DNA of 49,137 bases from Bacteroidales bacterium UBA4353 (GTDB taxonomy: Bacteria > Bacteroidota > Bacteroidia > Bacteroidales > Paludibacteraceae). The translations under genes and the position numbers were made by a program. Positions 36,701 through 44,442 of the stretch are shown piece by piece. Numbering within the stretch: position 1 is the stretch's first letter; every line of letters starts with the position of its first letter. Where the stretch lies: contig DGSV01000112.1 of the NCBI GenBank assembly GCA_002394025.1, positions 1 through 49,137 of the forward strand, read 5' to 3'. The notes beneath the pieces are model-generated. The model ran no database searches. It worked only from the letters and a program-made list of their open reading frames with translations, and was not told the DNA's origin.

Positions 36701-36990
36701 TGATTGTCGGGCTGTAGGGTAACTCTAATAGGAGCTGAACCTTTGACAGTAACTTCCTGATCAGCATAACCAATATAGGAGAATACGAGCGTTTCACCTA
36801 CATTAGCCTGAAGTTCAAAGTTACCTTCAAAATCCGTTACAGTACCCCGTGTAGTTCCTTTAACGGTCACGTTGGCACCAATAACAGGCTCAGGATCGTC
36901 GGAAGCTCCGACAACACCCGTCACGCGAATTTGCGCCGACACGGACAGACAAAGCAACATTAACAATAGTAGTGATAAAGTTTTTTTCAT
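33772..36990 (-). CDS. susC: SusC/RagA family TonB-dependent receptor
   Basis: 1072 residues: signal peptide MKKTLSLLLLMLLCLSVSA, carboxypeptidase-regulatory-like N-domain (about 22-105: VTGVVGASDDPEPVIGANVT, TDFEGNFEL), TonB-box/plug region (EEVVAIGYGVMKKSDLTGAV, then QGRAAGVTVNSNSGTPGG and IRIRGIGS, YVVDGV, DASATAIYGSRGANGVILITTK) and the 22-strand barrel ending SRTWTFGLNLNF. No STN secretin-like extension, so signalling by an anti-sigma system is not expected; regulation probably comes from the adjacent sensor. It imports beta-gluco-oligosaccharides with SusD. Confidence 0.97.
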   Translation of the reverse strand: MKKTLSLLLLMLLCLSVSAQIRVTGVVGASDDPEPVIGANVTVKGTTRGTVTDFEGNFELQANVGETLVFSYIGYADQEVTVKGSAPIRVTLQPDNQMLEEVVAIGYGVMKKSDLTGAVTSVKADQLTKTPAAGLDQALQGRAAGVTVNSNSGTPGGSATIRIRGIGSAIGGNDPLYVVDGVITNDISFLSPNDIQSMEILKDASATAIYGSRGANGVILITTKSGGQGKANISFDAYWGIQNRWKKLPLMGAKEMAETKMAIDAMKNGADAMEEYYKYGNFNSWMFFFNTGKSKYFPVIQGMEGSYGAEAHHQVAPGDGFDYSAIDTDWQDEVFRRNAFMQNYNLSIDGGNDKGHYSFSASFFDQKGTLKGSDYKRLTLRFNSDYEIRPWLKIGEHLSFMSSWAHNDASNNNANAGVLSQSLRMAPWDPTHYPKGTQNLYGEDLSGVTAASSNFKNVYNPFSIIDEAHPNNTSNRWVGDLWLEIEPVKGLKLKSSVSIDNSINRSRLFKNAYDYSTYDQSQKNYVSSSVTRYNTLLEETTLTYAKTIGKHSFSIMAGQTWSEYNYYTIGGAGSSVLNPNKEHWYLNQTTEDQTYANDGVARQRRLSFLGRAYYSYGGRYMITVNFRADGSSKFANNPWGFFPSTALAWRISEEPWMKDKDISWLDNLKIRAGWGRVGNDGIPEGSFVVKMHQDKYSFTGYTFGKKQQLATGATIITYANTDGKWETNEQWDVGIDFGFLNNKISGSIDYFLRDTKDALLYVNAPAHAGSQFSMVNNVGVIRNQGIELTLNHENQVGKVHYNIGGNLSWITNNLEKLNGGSQLPGDRTMTDQGMPLNSFWGYEYEGIYQTDQEALEHLYQYDATTIGVHAGDARYKDINGDGKIDDSDKKMIGNPFPKITYGINLGAEFYGVDVQLFFQGVAKVDVYNALRVWTEGAGDEMTLSTSMRDVWIGYTDLVRNSITNRTGIDGAKFENRSGSIPNPVGAPTNTENSTRFLEDASYFRLKNMQIGYTLPKEITKKAHIERCRFYVSATNLFTVTKYQGYDPEVGSGVDYGNYPQSRTWTFGLNLNF

Positions 36991-37204
36991 GTTATTGCAG
37001 TTAATGAAAATATGGGTTTTAGATTTTCGATTGCCAAAATTAGAGTTTTAATATCATATAAATGTGCAAAGCAACTTGATTGCTGTTTTCACAAAAATAC
37101 AACAATAATATTTTTCACTATACTTCATTACTACGCTCAATAATGCTATAAGCTTGTTTTTCGCATTATTAAGATTATATTTATTGCAAAATTCCTGAAA
37201 TTTG
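36991..37204 (-). promoter_or_regulatory. Upstream region of susC, likely regulator target
   Basis: A/T-rich 214 bp between the regulator stop and susC. Minus-strand TAATTTTG (37042-37035) fits the -7 box, but the nearest TTTG is 24 bp upstream (37070-37067), too far for unaided recognition; an activator-dependent promoter would fit that. A weak inverted repeat AATAATGC (37139-37146) / GCATTATT (37163-37170) may be an operator or a poor terminator. Confidence 0.4.
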
Positions 37205-40096
37205 CTAATCTCCAAAATCACGAAAATACTGTTCAAGATTTTCGTCTCTGTTCAGTTCCATCTTCTTTCGCATACGATAGCGCAGCATTTCCACACCGCG
37301 CACCGACATATTGAGCAATGGCGCTATTTCTTTTGTATATAGCCCCATACGGATATACACACAGAGATGTTTTTCATTTCTGCTCAGCCATGGATATTGG
37401 GCAGTAAGTTTCCTGATGAACTTATCGTTTACGATATCGAAATTTTCCTCGAATCGTTTCCAGTCCACTTCTCCCGACTCTCGGCTATCGAGTTTTGTCA
37501 TCAGAGTGCGCAGTTTTTTTAATGCCGGTGACACGTGCCTTTGCTCCAAGTCCGCAACAGCGCCCTCTATCTCCTTGCGCACATCATCGGCAAAGTCTTT
37601 TCTGTTAACCTGATTGAGCAAGAGATTAGATATCTCCTGACTTTTACTTCTGAGTTCATAGTCATCCTTTTCCTTTTGGAGTTCACGTAGTTTCCTCTCC
37701 CACTCGTTGGCTTCGAGCAGATGTTGTTTCTCACGCTCGTGTATAGCTCTGTTTTTCTCGAACTCCATGCGTTCGTTGGCATTAATATATCGCTGTTCGA
37801 AATAGTTATAGACGAGGTACAGCCCGAATATCACCAATATCATGTATATCAGCCAAGCCCACCACGACCTGTGCCACGGAGGCAGGACACGAAAACGAAT
37901 TGACGTCTCATGCTGTTCGCCGGTTTGGATATCAAGCACGCGAACGCGAAATGTATATTTACCCTCATGGAGTGATGTGTATTCACGACTTGTGGATGTT
38001 GACCACCGACTAAAATCATCATCAACCGGTTCAAGGCACGACTGATAGAGTTTTCCTGACATGGTGATGGAAGAGCCGTAATTGAAGCGCAAAGAGTTGT
38101 AATCATAATTCACTTCCACTACCGCGGGGATTTTAACGAATGATTCTCCGTAAATAACCGAGTCGTTGGCTTGCGTCAGTTCCACAGAGCGGACATAGAC
38201 ATCGTCATGTGTAAGTTCTTCATTATTAAAATGTCTGCTATCAAAACGTATAAATCCGTCCACAGCGCCTATCATCGCCTCGTTATCATTGAAAACGTCA
38301 AGCCACTCAAATCCCAAAACGGGCTGTATGCCATTAAGCACGAATGTGCGTGGTTGCAATTCGTAGGTATGTGTCTGACGATCAATACATTTACGCACCG
38401 ATAGATTATCGCCGCTCAAATACCACAAATCACCATTGTCATTGCTTTGCAGTGCCTGATAGAAATGTTCTCCATCAAGATTATTGAAAAACGCGCTGTC
38501 GCGTGTCAGCACACCTTCCTTGCCCACTACACGGCAGAACGACTCGTTGGTAATCACCACATTGTCGTTAACCTTAAAAATCTTAACATAATCCTGTGGA
38601 TGTGTGTAAGTATAAACATTGTCTTGTTTGACGCGCATGTCTTCAGTATTGAGCGTGAGACGGCACACCCCATGGGGCGACAAAGTCCATATAGCTCCTT
38701 TCGCGTCAATTTCGAAATTCATGGCGGTATGTCTGAATCCCTTTATTTTCCCCTTCACAGATATTTTACCACCGCTTTTTTCCAAGAGGTAGAAACCACT
38801 ATATGCTCCGGCAATGGCATATTGAGAGTTATAGTTGCGTACCCGCCAAAAGCCATCGCCTTCGACCAATGGTTTAAGATGCATATCATCAACAACATAC
38901 AATCCGCTATGATGTGAACAGAGCAATATACCACTTATGGTGTCCAAACTCCATACCTGCCCGTCACTATGGTCTATAAAATTCACCGACTCGCCGGAAT
39001 TACGGTAGGAGTGATAATAGAGTCCCTGATTGGTGCCCAGATAGTATCCATGCTTGAGAAGAATAGACGTATAGCCGGAACCTAAGGCATGACTTCCGGA
39101 AAAAAATGTGGAATAGGCGGATGGCAAAAGTACCACATCGATTCCATTGTCGAGCGCTACAACAAGATTACCGTCTTTGTCGTAAACGACATTAAGTACC
39201 GTATTATTATTCAATCCATTATGAACATCAAAATACTGTGCAGTGTCCTCATGCAGATTTATCACTGCAAGTCCTGAACGCACAGTGCCAACAGCCAGTT
39301 GGTCTTCGGTGGCGGCTATTGAGTAAATCTTGTTGCTAATAAAAAAGTGGTCATATTTAGTGTTCAACTTTTTCACCTGCATACCGTCATATATATAAAG
39401 ACCGGCATCAAAAGTTGCTATCAATATCTGGTTATCGCCCCACGGCATTAGCTTTCGTATTTGGGTTTTGGGCAACTTATCTGACCCGTTAAGAATATTG
39501 AGCTGTTCACCGACGAGAGCGAAGACTCCATCAGAAGTAGCCACATATACTCCGCCACGAATTGTTGCTGAGCAATAAATATGTGCTCCGGGCACTATAA
39601 ACTTCATGTCCTGAGTACGTTTGTCTGACCTTATCAGGTAATTATCGGTCTGGAAATATACAGCCTCGGCATCGCTATGTATATTCCACACTTCACCAAA
39701 ATTAGCATAATCACCGGTAAGAGAGTCCGTTAGCGAAACATATCTAAGTCCGCCGAAAGCATTAGGTTCAAAATATCCGAATTCGTTAGTGGCGCCGGCA
39801 TATATCAGTTCCGCCTCGTCATAAAGCAGTGAACGAACCGCAGTGTTATTGCGTACAACATATAACTTCCACCGGTCACCATCATACTCCAACAGACCAT
39901 AATTATTGGCGGCATACATCCAGTTATTAGCCGAGAATACGACGTCCCAGTTTTGCGTTCCGCCATGATAATCCTTATAGTCAAAATGTAGTAGCGGGGC
40001 CTGCCAGCCGGCACTGAGCGGCATTACACTCACAAGCACTAAAAACACACAAAAGCAACGTCTCCTAAAAGTCGATAACGGTCTGATAATTGCCAT
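37205..40096 (-). CDS. Membrane-spanning one-component regulator: propeller sensor, Y_Y_Y domain, LuxR-type HTH
   Basis: 963 residues. A signal or anchor segment (RRCFCVFLVLVSVMPLSA) leads into a long beta-propeller-like periplasmic sensor of repeated strands (about 30-640), then a Y_Y_Y-type domain (about 655-735, LHEGKYTFRVRVLDIQTGE), one transmembrane helix at about 745-767, a coiled coil (about 770-830), and a C-terminal LuxR/GerE-type helix-turn-helix (about 901-950: LSRNEKHLCVYIRMGLYTKE, IAPLLNMSVRGVEMLRYRMR). Hybrid two-component PUL sensors have a kinase and receiver; here neither is seen, so the sensor is joined directly to a DNA-binding domain. It likely senses a glucan breakdown product and activates susC onward. 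Confidence 0.88.
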   Translation of the reverse strand: MAIIRPLSTFRRRCFCVFLVLVSVMPLSAGWQAPLLHFDYKDYHGGTQNWDVVFSANNWMYAANNYGLLEYDGDRWKLYVVRNNTAVRSLLYDEAELIYAGATNEFGYFEPNAFGGLRYVSLTDSLTGDYANFGEVWNIHSDAEAVYFQTDNYLIRSDKRTQDMKFIVPGAHIYCSATIRGGVYVATSDGVFALVGEQLNILNGSDKLPKTQIRKLMPWGDNQILIATFDAGLYIYDGMQVKKLNTKYDHFFISNKIYSIAATEDQLAVGTVRSGLAVINLHEDTAQYFDVHNGLNNNTVLNVVYDKDGNLVVALDNGIDVVLLPSAYSTFFSGSHALGSGYTSILLKHGYYLGTNQGLYYHSYRNSGESVNFIDHSDGQVWSLDTISGILLCSHHSGLYVVDDMHLKPLVEGDGFWRVRNYNSQYAIAGAYSGFYLLEKSGGKISVKGKIKGFRHTAMNFEIDAKGAIWTLSPHGVCRLTLNTEDMRVKQDNVYTYTHPQDYVKIFKVNDNVVITNESFCRVVGKEGVLTRDSAFFNNLDGEHFYQALQSNDNGDLWYLSGDNLSVRKCIDRQTHTYELQPRTFVLNGIQPVLGFEWLDVFNDNEAMIGAVDGFIRFDSRHFNNEELTHDDVYVRSVELTQANDSVIYGESFVKIPAVVEVNYDYNSLRFNYGSSITMSGKLYQSCLEPVDDDFSRWSTSTSREYTSLHEGKYTFRVRVLDIQTGEQHETSIRFRVLPPWHRSWWAWLIYMILVIFGLYLVYNYFEQRYINANERMEFEKNRAIHEREKQHLLEANEWERKLRELQKEKDDYELRSKSQEISNLLLNQVNRKDFADDVRKEIEGAVADLEQRHVSPALKKLRTLMTKLDSRESGEVDWKRFEENFDIVNDKFIRKLTAQYPWLSRNEKHLCVYIRMGLYTKEIAPLLNMSVRGVEMLRYRMRKKMELNRDENLEQYFRDFGD

Positions 40097-40146
40097 ATTA
40101 AAAGAAAATTATGAAAATGGTATTTACATGGTAATAATTTCACTTA

Positions 40147-40154
40147 CAAATATA
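40147..40154 (-). promoter_or_regulatory. Putative -7 box for the regulator gene
   Basis: Minus-strand TATATTTG fits TAnnTTTG about 50 bp upstream of the regulator start. No -33 element is seen at the right distance. Confidence 0.3.
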
Positions 40155-40271
40155 GAATTTTTTTGTTACATAAAAAGCTTTTAATGAAAAAAAGTGAAAT
40201 GATGTCGTAATGCGAAAAAGGCATATTTAATAACTTGAGTTGGATTATCACAGCTAATTTTGGGTTATTAA

Positions 40272-40303
40272 TTTGCGTATGTGGGATTTTTTTAGTTATT
40301 TTG
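40272..40303 (+). promoter_or_regulatory. Probable promoter of the FHS transporter-ROK kinase operon
   Basis: TTTG (40272-40275), 20 bp, TTATTTTG (40296-40303; one mismatch from TAnnTTTG). Predicted start near 40308, leader about 44 nt. The 255-bp divergent region (40097-40351) is otherwise A/T-rich without other clear sites. Confidence 0.45.
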
Positions 40304-40351
40304 TATTGCTTAAAGTATTGTGAAACGTAAATTAATAATTTTACAGATACC

Positions 40352-41617
40352 ATGAACAAACAAAAAACAAATTATCTGCCCATAGCGGTTATGTTTCTGC
40401 TGTTTTTTATGATAGCATTTGTTACCAATCTGGCCGGTTCTATGGGTGTTATCGTTAAGAATCAATATGGTGTTTCAAACGCATTGTCTCAACTAGGCAC
40501 TCTCGCCAACTTTATAGCCTATGCCTGTATGGGTATTCCGGCAGGTTTGCTTCTCAAGCGCAAGGGTTATAAAATCACATCTCTTGCCGCCGTGACTGTG
40601 GGTTTAATAGGTGTTGCTATCCAATGGGTATCAGGTCCCGCAGAATCTTTTGCAGTATATGTGTTAGGCGCATTCATCGCCGGTTTTTCGATGTGTATGC
40701 TTAATGTTGTGGTCAATCCCATGCTCAACACCTTGGGTGGAGGTGGCAATCGCGGCAACCAGTTATGCCTGTTTGGCGGTTCCTGCAACAGCATTGGCGG
40801 CACTATAACTCCTATTCTCGTTGGTTATCTGGTTGGTGGTTCGATAGATACCGCAACTGTCGGCGATGCCTCGTTGGTGATGATAATAGCTATGGCTACA
40901 TTTGCCTTAGCTGCTCTGGTCATTTTCTTCACGGATATCCCTGAACCTCATATGGAAACGGCTGCCGAACGAGAACTTCGTCTTAGCGGCAAAGAGCAAA
41001 AAGACTCACACGGACCGCTGTCGTTCCGTCATTTCGCATTGGGCGCCATAGCCATATTCTTCTATGTTGGCGTAGAAGTCGGCGTACCTAACATCGCCAA
41101 TTTGTATATGTCCAACGACCCTTTAGTAGGTCCTGAAATAGCCGGCACAGTGGTTGGTATCTATTGGCTGCTAATGCTTTGCGGCAGGCTTATCGGAGGT
41201 GCGATAGGCGGTAAGGTGTCATCAAAAACCATGCTGACGGTAGTGAGCGCTACGGGTATAATATTCCTGATATTGGTAATGCTGATTCCTGCTAGCATAA
41301 CAATAAATATGTTTGACCACGCTATACCTGTTAGCATGGTCTTTATCATGCTAACGGGTCTGTGCACATCAGTGATGTGGGGCAATATCTTCAATCTCGC
41401 CGCCGAAGGTCTCGGTAAATACACACCAGCCGCTTCGGGTATATTCATGGCTTTGGTTTGCGGTGGCGGCATACTGCCATTCCTTCAAGGACTTGTGGCA
41501 GACCATGTGAGCAATATGCTTATCAGCTATGTCATACCGGTAATTGCTCTTGCCTACATACTATTCTACGCAGTGAGCGGCAGCAAGAATGTCAATAAGG
41601 ACATTGTCGTTGATTAA
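40352..41617 (+). CDS. FHS-family sugar:H+ symporter (glucose/galactose or fucose permease type)
   Basis: 421 residues, about 12 transmembrane helices. FAYACMGIPAGLLLKRKGYK-like and VNPMLNTLGGGGNRGNQLCLFGGSCNSIGGTITP blocks are characteristic of the FHS (fucose-galactose-glucose:H+ symporter) branch of the MFS, as is the NIFNLAAEGLGKYTPAASGIFMALVCGGGILP block near the C-terminus. With a ROK kinase 39 bp downstream, glucose is the likely substrate. It lies divergent from the glucan locus and would take up free glucose made in the periplasm by GH3 and GH30. Confidence 0.88.
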   Translation: MNKQKTNYLPIAVMFLLFFMIAFVTNLAGSMGVIVKNQYGVSNALSQLGTLANFIAYACMGIPAGLLLKRKGYKITSLAAVTVGLIGVAIQWVSGPAESFAVYVLGAFIAGFSMCMLNVVVNPMLNTLGGGGNRGNQLCLFGGSCNSIGGTITPILVGYLVGGSIDTATVGDASLVMIIAMATFALAALVIFFTDIPEPHMETAAERELRLSGKEQKDSHGPLSFRHFALGAIAIFFYVGVEVGVPNIANLYMSNDPLVGPEIAGTVVGIYWLLMLCGRLIGGAIGGKVSSKTMLTVVSATGIIFLILVMLIPASITINMFDHAIPVSMVFIMLTGLCTSVMWGNIFNLAAEGLGKYTPAASGIFMALVCGGGILPFLQGLVADHVSNMLISYVIPVIALAYILFYAVSGSKNVNKDIVVD

Positions 41618-41656
41618 TAATAAGAATTAATAAATAACCAATAAAAACTATCTATT

Positions 41657-42631
41657 ATGGAAAAACCTTATGTTGTCGGTATCGACATCGGCGGTCAGAC
41701 CGCCAAGATTGGTCTCGTTGACGCCCGTGGCACAGTTCTCACCCAGACAGCCATACGTTCTGACGACACGACAGACCACAAGGAGTTTATTCATAACCTC
41801 TCGGAGGCTGTCAAAAAGCTTGTTAACAAGGACTATTCTATGGATGATGTTCGCGGCATAGGTATCGGTGCTCCGAATGCCAACTTCTACAAGGGCACTA
41901 TCGCCAACGCTCCGAACCTAAAATGGGCGGGTCAAGGTGTTACCATCAATTTTACGGAACTGATGTCTGCCGAGATAGGACTTCCCGTCCGCATCACCAA
42001 TGACGCCAATGCTGCCGCTATGGGTGAGATGGCTTATGGTGTAGCCCGCGGCATGAAGAATTTCATCATGATAACCCTCGGCACCGGTGTGGGCAGCGGT
42101 ATCATCGTAAATGGTGAGTTGCTCTATGGTCATGACGGCTTTGCCGGCGAATTGGGTCATGTTACTATGGTTCGCAATAATGGTCGTCAGTGCGGTTGCG
42201 GCAAGACAGGTTGTCTGGAGGCGTATGCTTCCGCTACCGGCGTTGCCCGCACTGCTCGCGAACAGTTGGAAACCACCAATAAGCCCAGTTTGCTGCGTCA
42301 GATACCGGCTGAAAGCATAACAAGTAAGGATGTATTTGATGCCGCATCACAAGGTGACGAGTTGGCGTTGGATATCTTCAAATTCACGGGACACATTCTC
42401 GGCGCCGCATTGGCGGATTTCGTGGCTTTCTCATCACCGGAAGCCATAGTACTCTTCGGAGGTCTCACACGTTCCGGCGACTTGATTATGAAACCCGTAG
42501 TGGAAGCCCTTAACGACAATGTAATGCCGCAGTGGAAGGGCAAAATCAAAGTCCTGTTCTCGACTCTTAAGGAGTCTGATGCCGCTATTCTCGGCGCATC
42601 GGCATTGGCTTGGGACATCAACGAAGGATAA
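41657..42631 (+). CDS. ROK-family glucokinase
   Basis: 324 residues. ATP-binding VVGIDIGGQTAKIGLVD at the start, sugar-binding ITNDANAAAMGE with the catalytic Asp, phosphate motif ITLGTGVGSGII, GELGHVT, and the ROK zinc site CGCGKTGCLEAYAS. Sequence pattern and the coupled transporter argue for glucokinase (glucose plus ATP to glucose 6-phosphate) rather than a repressor: there is no N-terminal helix-turn-helix. Probably co-transcribed with the upstream transporter. Its stop is directly followed by the 9-bp repeat array. Confidence 0.92.
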   Translation: MEKPYVVGIDIGGQTAKIGLVDARGTVLTQTAIRSDDTTDHKEFIHNLSEAVKKLVNKDYSMDDVRGIGIGAPNANFYKGTIANAPNLKWAGQGVTINFTELMSAEIGLPVRITNDANAAAMGEMAYGVARGMKNFIMITLGTGVGSGIIVNGELLYGHDGFAGELGHVTMVRNNGRQCGCGKTGCLEAYASATGVARTAREQLETTNKPSLLRQIPAESITSKDVFDAASQGDELALDIFKFTGHILGAALADFVAFSSPEAIVLFGGLTRSGDLIMKPVVEALNDNVMPQWKGKIKVLFSTLKESDAAILGASALAWDINEG

Positions 42632-42632
42632 A

Positions 42633-42848
42633 ATAGAAGAACTAGAAAAGCTAGAATTACTAGATTTGCTAGAATTACTAGAATAACTAGATTTACTAGA
42701 TTTGCTAGAATAACTAGAAAAGCTAGATTTGCTAGATTTACTAGAAAAGCTAGATTTGCTAGAATTACTAGAATAACTAGATTTGCTAGAATTACTAGAT
42801 TTGCTAGAATTGCTAGATTTGCTAGAATTGCTAGATTTGCTAGAATAC
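42633..42848 (+). repeat. 9-bp CTAGA minisatellite, 23 units plus one degenerate
   Basis: From 42642 to 42848 the sequence is 23 uninterrupted 9-bp units of form CTAGAWWWR (only the last, CTAGAATAC, departs); 42633-42641 (ATAGAAGAA) is a degenerate unit. Main variants are CTAGATTTG, CTAGAATTA, CTAGAATAA and CTAGAAAAG. The array starts one base after the kinase stop and ends just before the terminator at 42852, so it is transcribed as the 3' untranslated part of the operon. No gene lies in 42632-42964. Confidence 0.97.
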
Positions 42849-42851
42849 CGT

Positions 42852-42893
42852 CAAAACAAATCAGCCTCTCGAATGAGAGGCTGATTTGTTTTG
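42852..42893. terminator. Strong bidirectional terminator
   Basis: CAAAACAAATCAGCCTCTC (42852-42870) and its perfect complement (42875-42893) form a 19-bp stem with a 4-nt loop, with T-rich arms in both directions. It sits between the plus-strand kinase gene and the minus-strand lipoprotein gene, and can end both transcripts. Confidence 0.92.
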
Positions 42894-42964
42894 GAGTCTA
42901 AATGACAAAGTAATGAATAAAACAATCAATATTCTTTGTAGATAGACTTGTCTTAGAGGTTTGT

Positions 42965-44428
42965 TTAATTATACGAATTTTTATAGAATGTGCCTACATG
43001 CAAGCGGTCAGCATTACCTGGAACTTCCACGTAGAGGTCAATCTGGTTATCGCCTTCGCTGAATTCTACATAATAATCTTGTGCGCAGTACTCGGTGTAG
43101 AGCAGCAAATGGTTGCAGTTATCAAATTCCCAACCAGCTTGATCTTGAGCCCACGAGGCAATAACAGGGTCTTGCACTCCTTGCATGATTTGCACGAGGT
43201 CTGAGGGGCAATAGAGGAGGTAATCGCCTTGAAATACATTGCCACCTTGTGTTGTCGGAGTCGGGTCAACAGTAGTGAACGACAAGTAGTCATTGTGATT
43301 TCCAGTGTTAGGTATTAACCATTGTCCGCGCCACTCGCCTTTGAGTGCAGAGGTGAAGTCCTTAGTGCAGTCAACTTGCGGTTGTGGGTCGGGATCAGGG
43401 TTGGTGCCTTTACGTCTGAATTCGCCTACGGTAATCATAGTGCCGTCTTGTTTGGGATATTTGATAGTGAGCACATCATTGCAAATCTCGTATGTCCACT
43501 CTTGCTCGCAGTTCATGCCATTGATTTTCAATGTCAGTTTGTCACCATCTGTGCTGTAGTCATCACGAGCCGCTGTTCCTTTGCAAATCATATAATCGGG
43601 TTTCCCGTCAAGACCGTATGCAACAACGTTATTATTGTCACCTATTTCGAGGGTGTAATTACTTTGGCAGAAATCAAGATATGTTCCGTAGAACATTCCG
43701 TTGTTGAACTCAATCTCTTCATAAATCTGCACGCTGTGTGTTGGCGAACAATTTATGTGATATATAAACCATTGTCCTTCCCACTGACCATCAAGTGTTT
43801 GGTCCCCGCAAGGATTTTCGGGGTCGGAGGTTGTAGGCGTTCCATCACGGCGGAATTCACCTATGGTTACCGTCACTGTCTTTTCGGGGTTTTCGGGGTT
43901 TTCGGGGTCGGCAACGTCAAGGGTGATCGTGAGCACATCGTTGCATACGGTGTAGTCAAATTCGAGGTCGCAGTTGGCGCGTCCATACCTGAATGTGAGC
44001 TCATTGCCCTGTGCAGCATATTTTTGGTCGCTAACTTCCACGGCGCATATTTCGTAAACTTCCGCGGGGTTGACGGTGTAAATGGGGTTTGCGTCTTCGT
44101 CTTCACCGGTAATAAACATACTGGCATCAACACAGTCGTTGAGGTATATGCCGCTGTAGGTTTTTGCGGCTTCGTTGAATTCGAGGTAGTCTTCGTCCAT
44201 TGGCCTTGCCGCTGTGGGGTTAGAATAGCAGTCGACATGGGGTATGAGCCAGTGTCCTACCCAACGTCCGTCGAGTGACTGGTCTCCGCAGTCCCCTTCG
44301 TCCACCCAATTCTTACCCTCAAGCGTGATGGTCAGGTCATTGTCTTTTTCTTTGAGACAGGTGGTGAACATGAGGGCGACAAACAGCAGTACTGATGCAG
44401 TGATGAGATAATTATATATGCGTTTCAT
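42965..44428 (-). CDS. Lipoprotein with three tandem lipocalin-like repeats
   Basis: Lipobox Cys24 (ALMFTTC) after MKRIYNYLITASVLLFVA. Three related units of about 150 residues begin CGDQSLDGRWVGHWLIPHVD, CGDQTLDGQWEGQWFIYHIN and a divergent CTKDFTSALKGEWRGQWLIP. Each continues with an EFN...YSGIYLNDC or FYGTYLDFC segment and (units 1 and 2) closes with EYEICNDVLTI-like and VTIGEFRR strands. Hinges contain DPENPENPE and NPDPDPQPQ. The up-and-down beta pattern suggests small lipocalin-like barrels. Family not recognised. It is 14 bp downstream of the OmpA-family gene, so the two are one operon and possibly act together at the outer membrane. Confidence 0.75.
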   Translation of the reverse strand: MKRIYNYLITASVLLFVALMFTTCLKEKDNDLTITLEGKNWVDEGDCGDQSLDGRWVGHWLIPHVDCYSNPTAARPMDEDYLEFNEAAKTYSGIYLNDCVDASMFITGEDEDANPIYTVNPAEVYEICAVEVSDQKYAAQGNELTFRYGRANCDLEFDYTVCNDVLTITLDVADPENPENPEKTVTVTIGEFRRDGTPTTSDPENPCGDQTLDGQWEGQWFIYHINCSPTHSVQIYEEIEFNNGMFYGTYLDFCQSNYTLEIGDNNNVVAYGLDGKPDYMICKGTAARDDYSTDGDKLTLKINGMNCEQEWTYEICNDVLTIKYPKQDGTMITVGEFRRKGTNPDPDPQPQVDCTKDFTSALKGEWRGQWLIPNTGNHNDYLSFTTVDPTPTTQGGNVFQGDYLLYCPSDLVQIMQGVQDPVIASWAQDQAGWEFDNCNHLLLYTEYCAQDYYVEFSEGDNQIDLYVEVPGNADRLHVGTFYKNSYN

Positions 44429-44442
44429 TGTTTGGTCCTCCT

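Noticed and set aside
42633..42848. CRISPR array
   Set aside because: Units are only 9 bp, directly adjacent, with no unique spacers and no cas genes nearby.
43322..44278. Plus-strand open frame of 318 codons
   Set aside because: It lies wholly antisense to the three-repeat lipoprotein gene, which has a lipobox and recognisable repeats; the antisense frame has no domain or signal and follows from codon composition.
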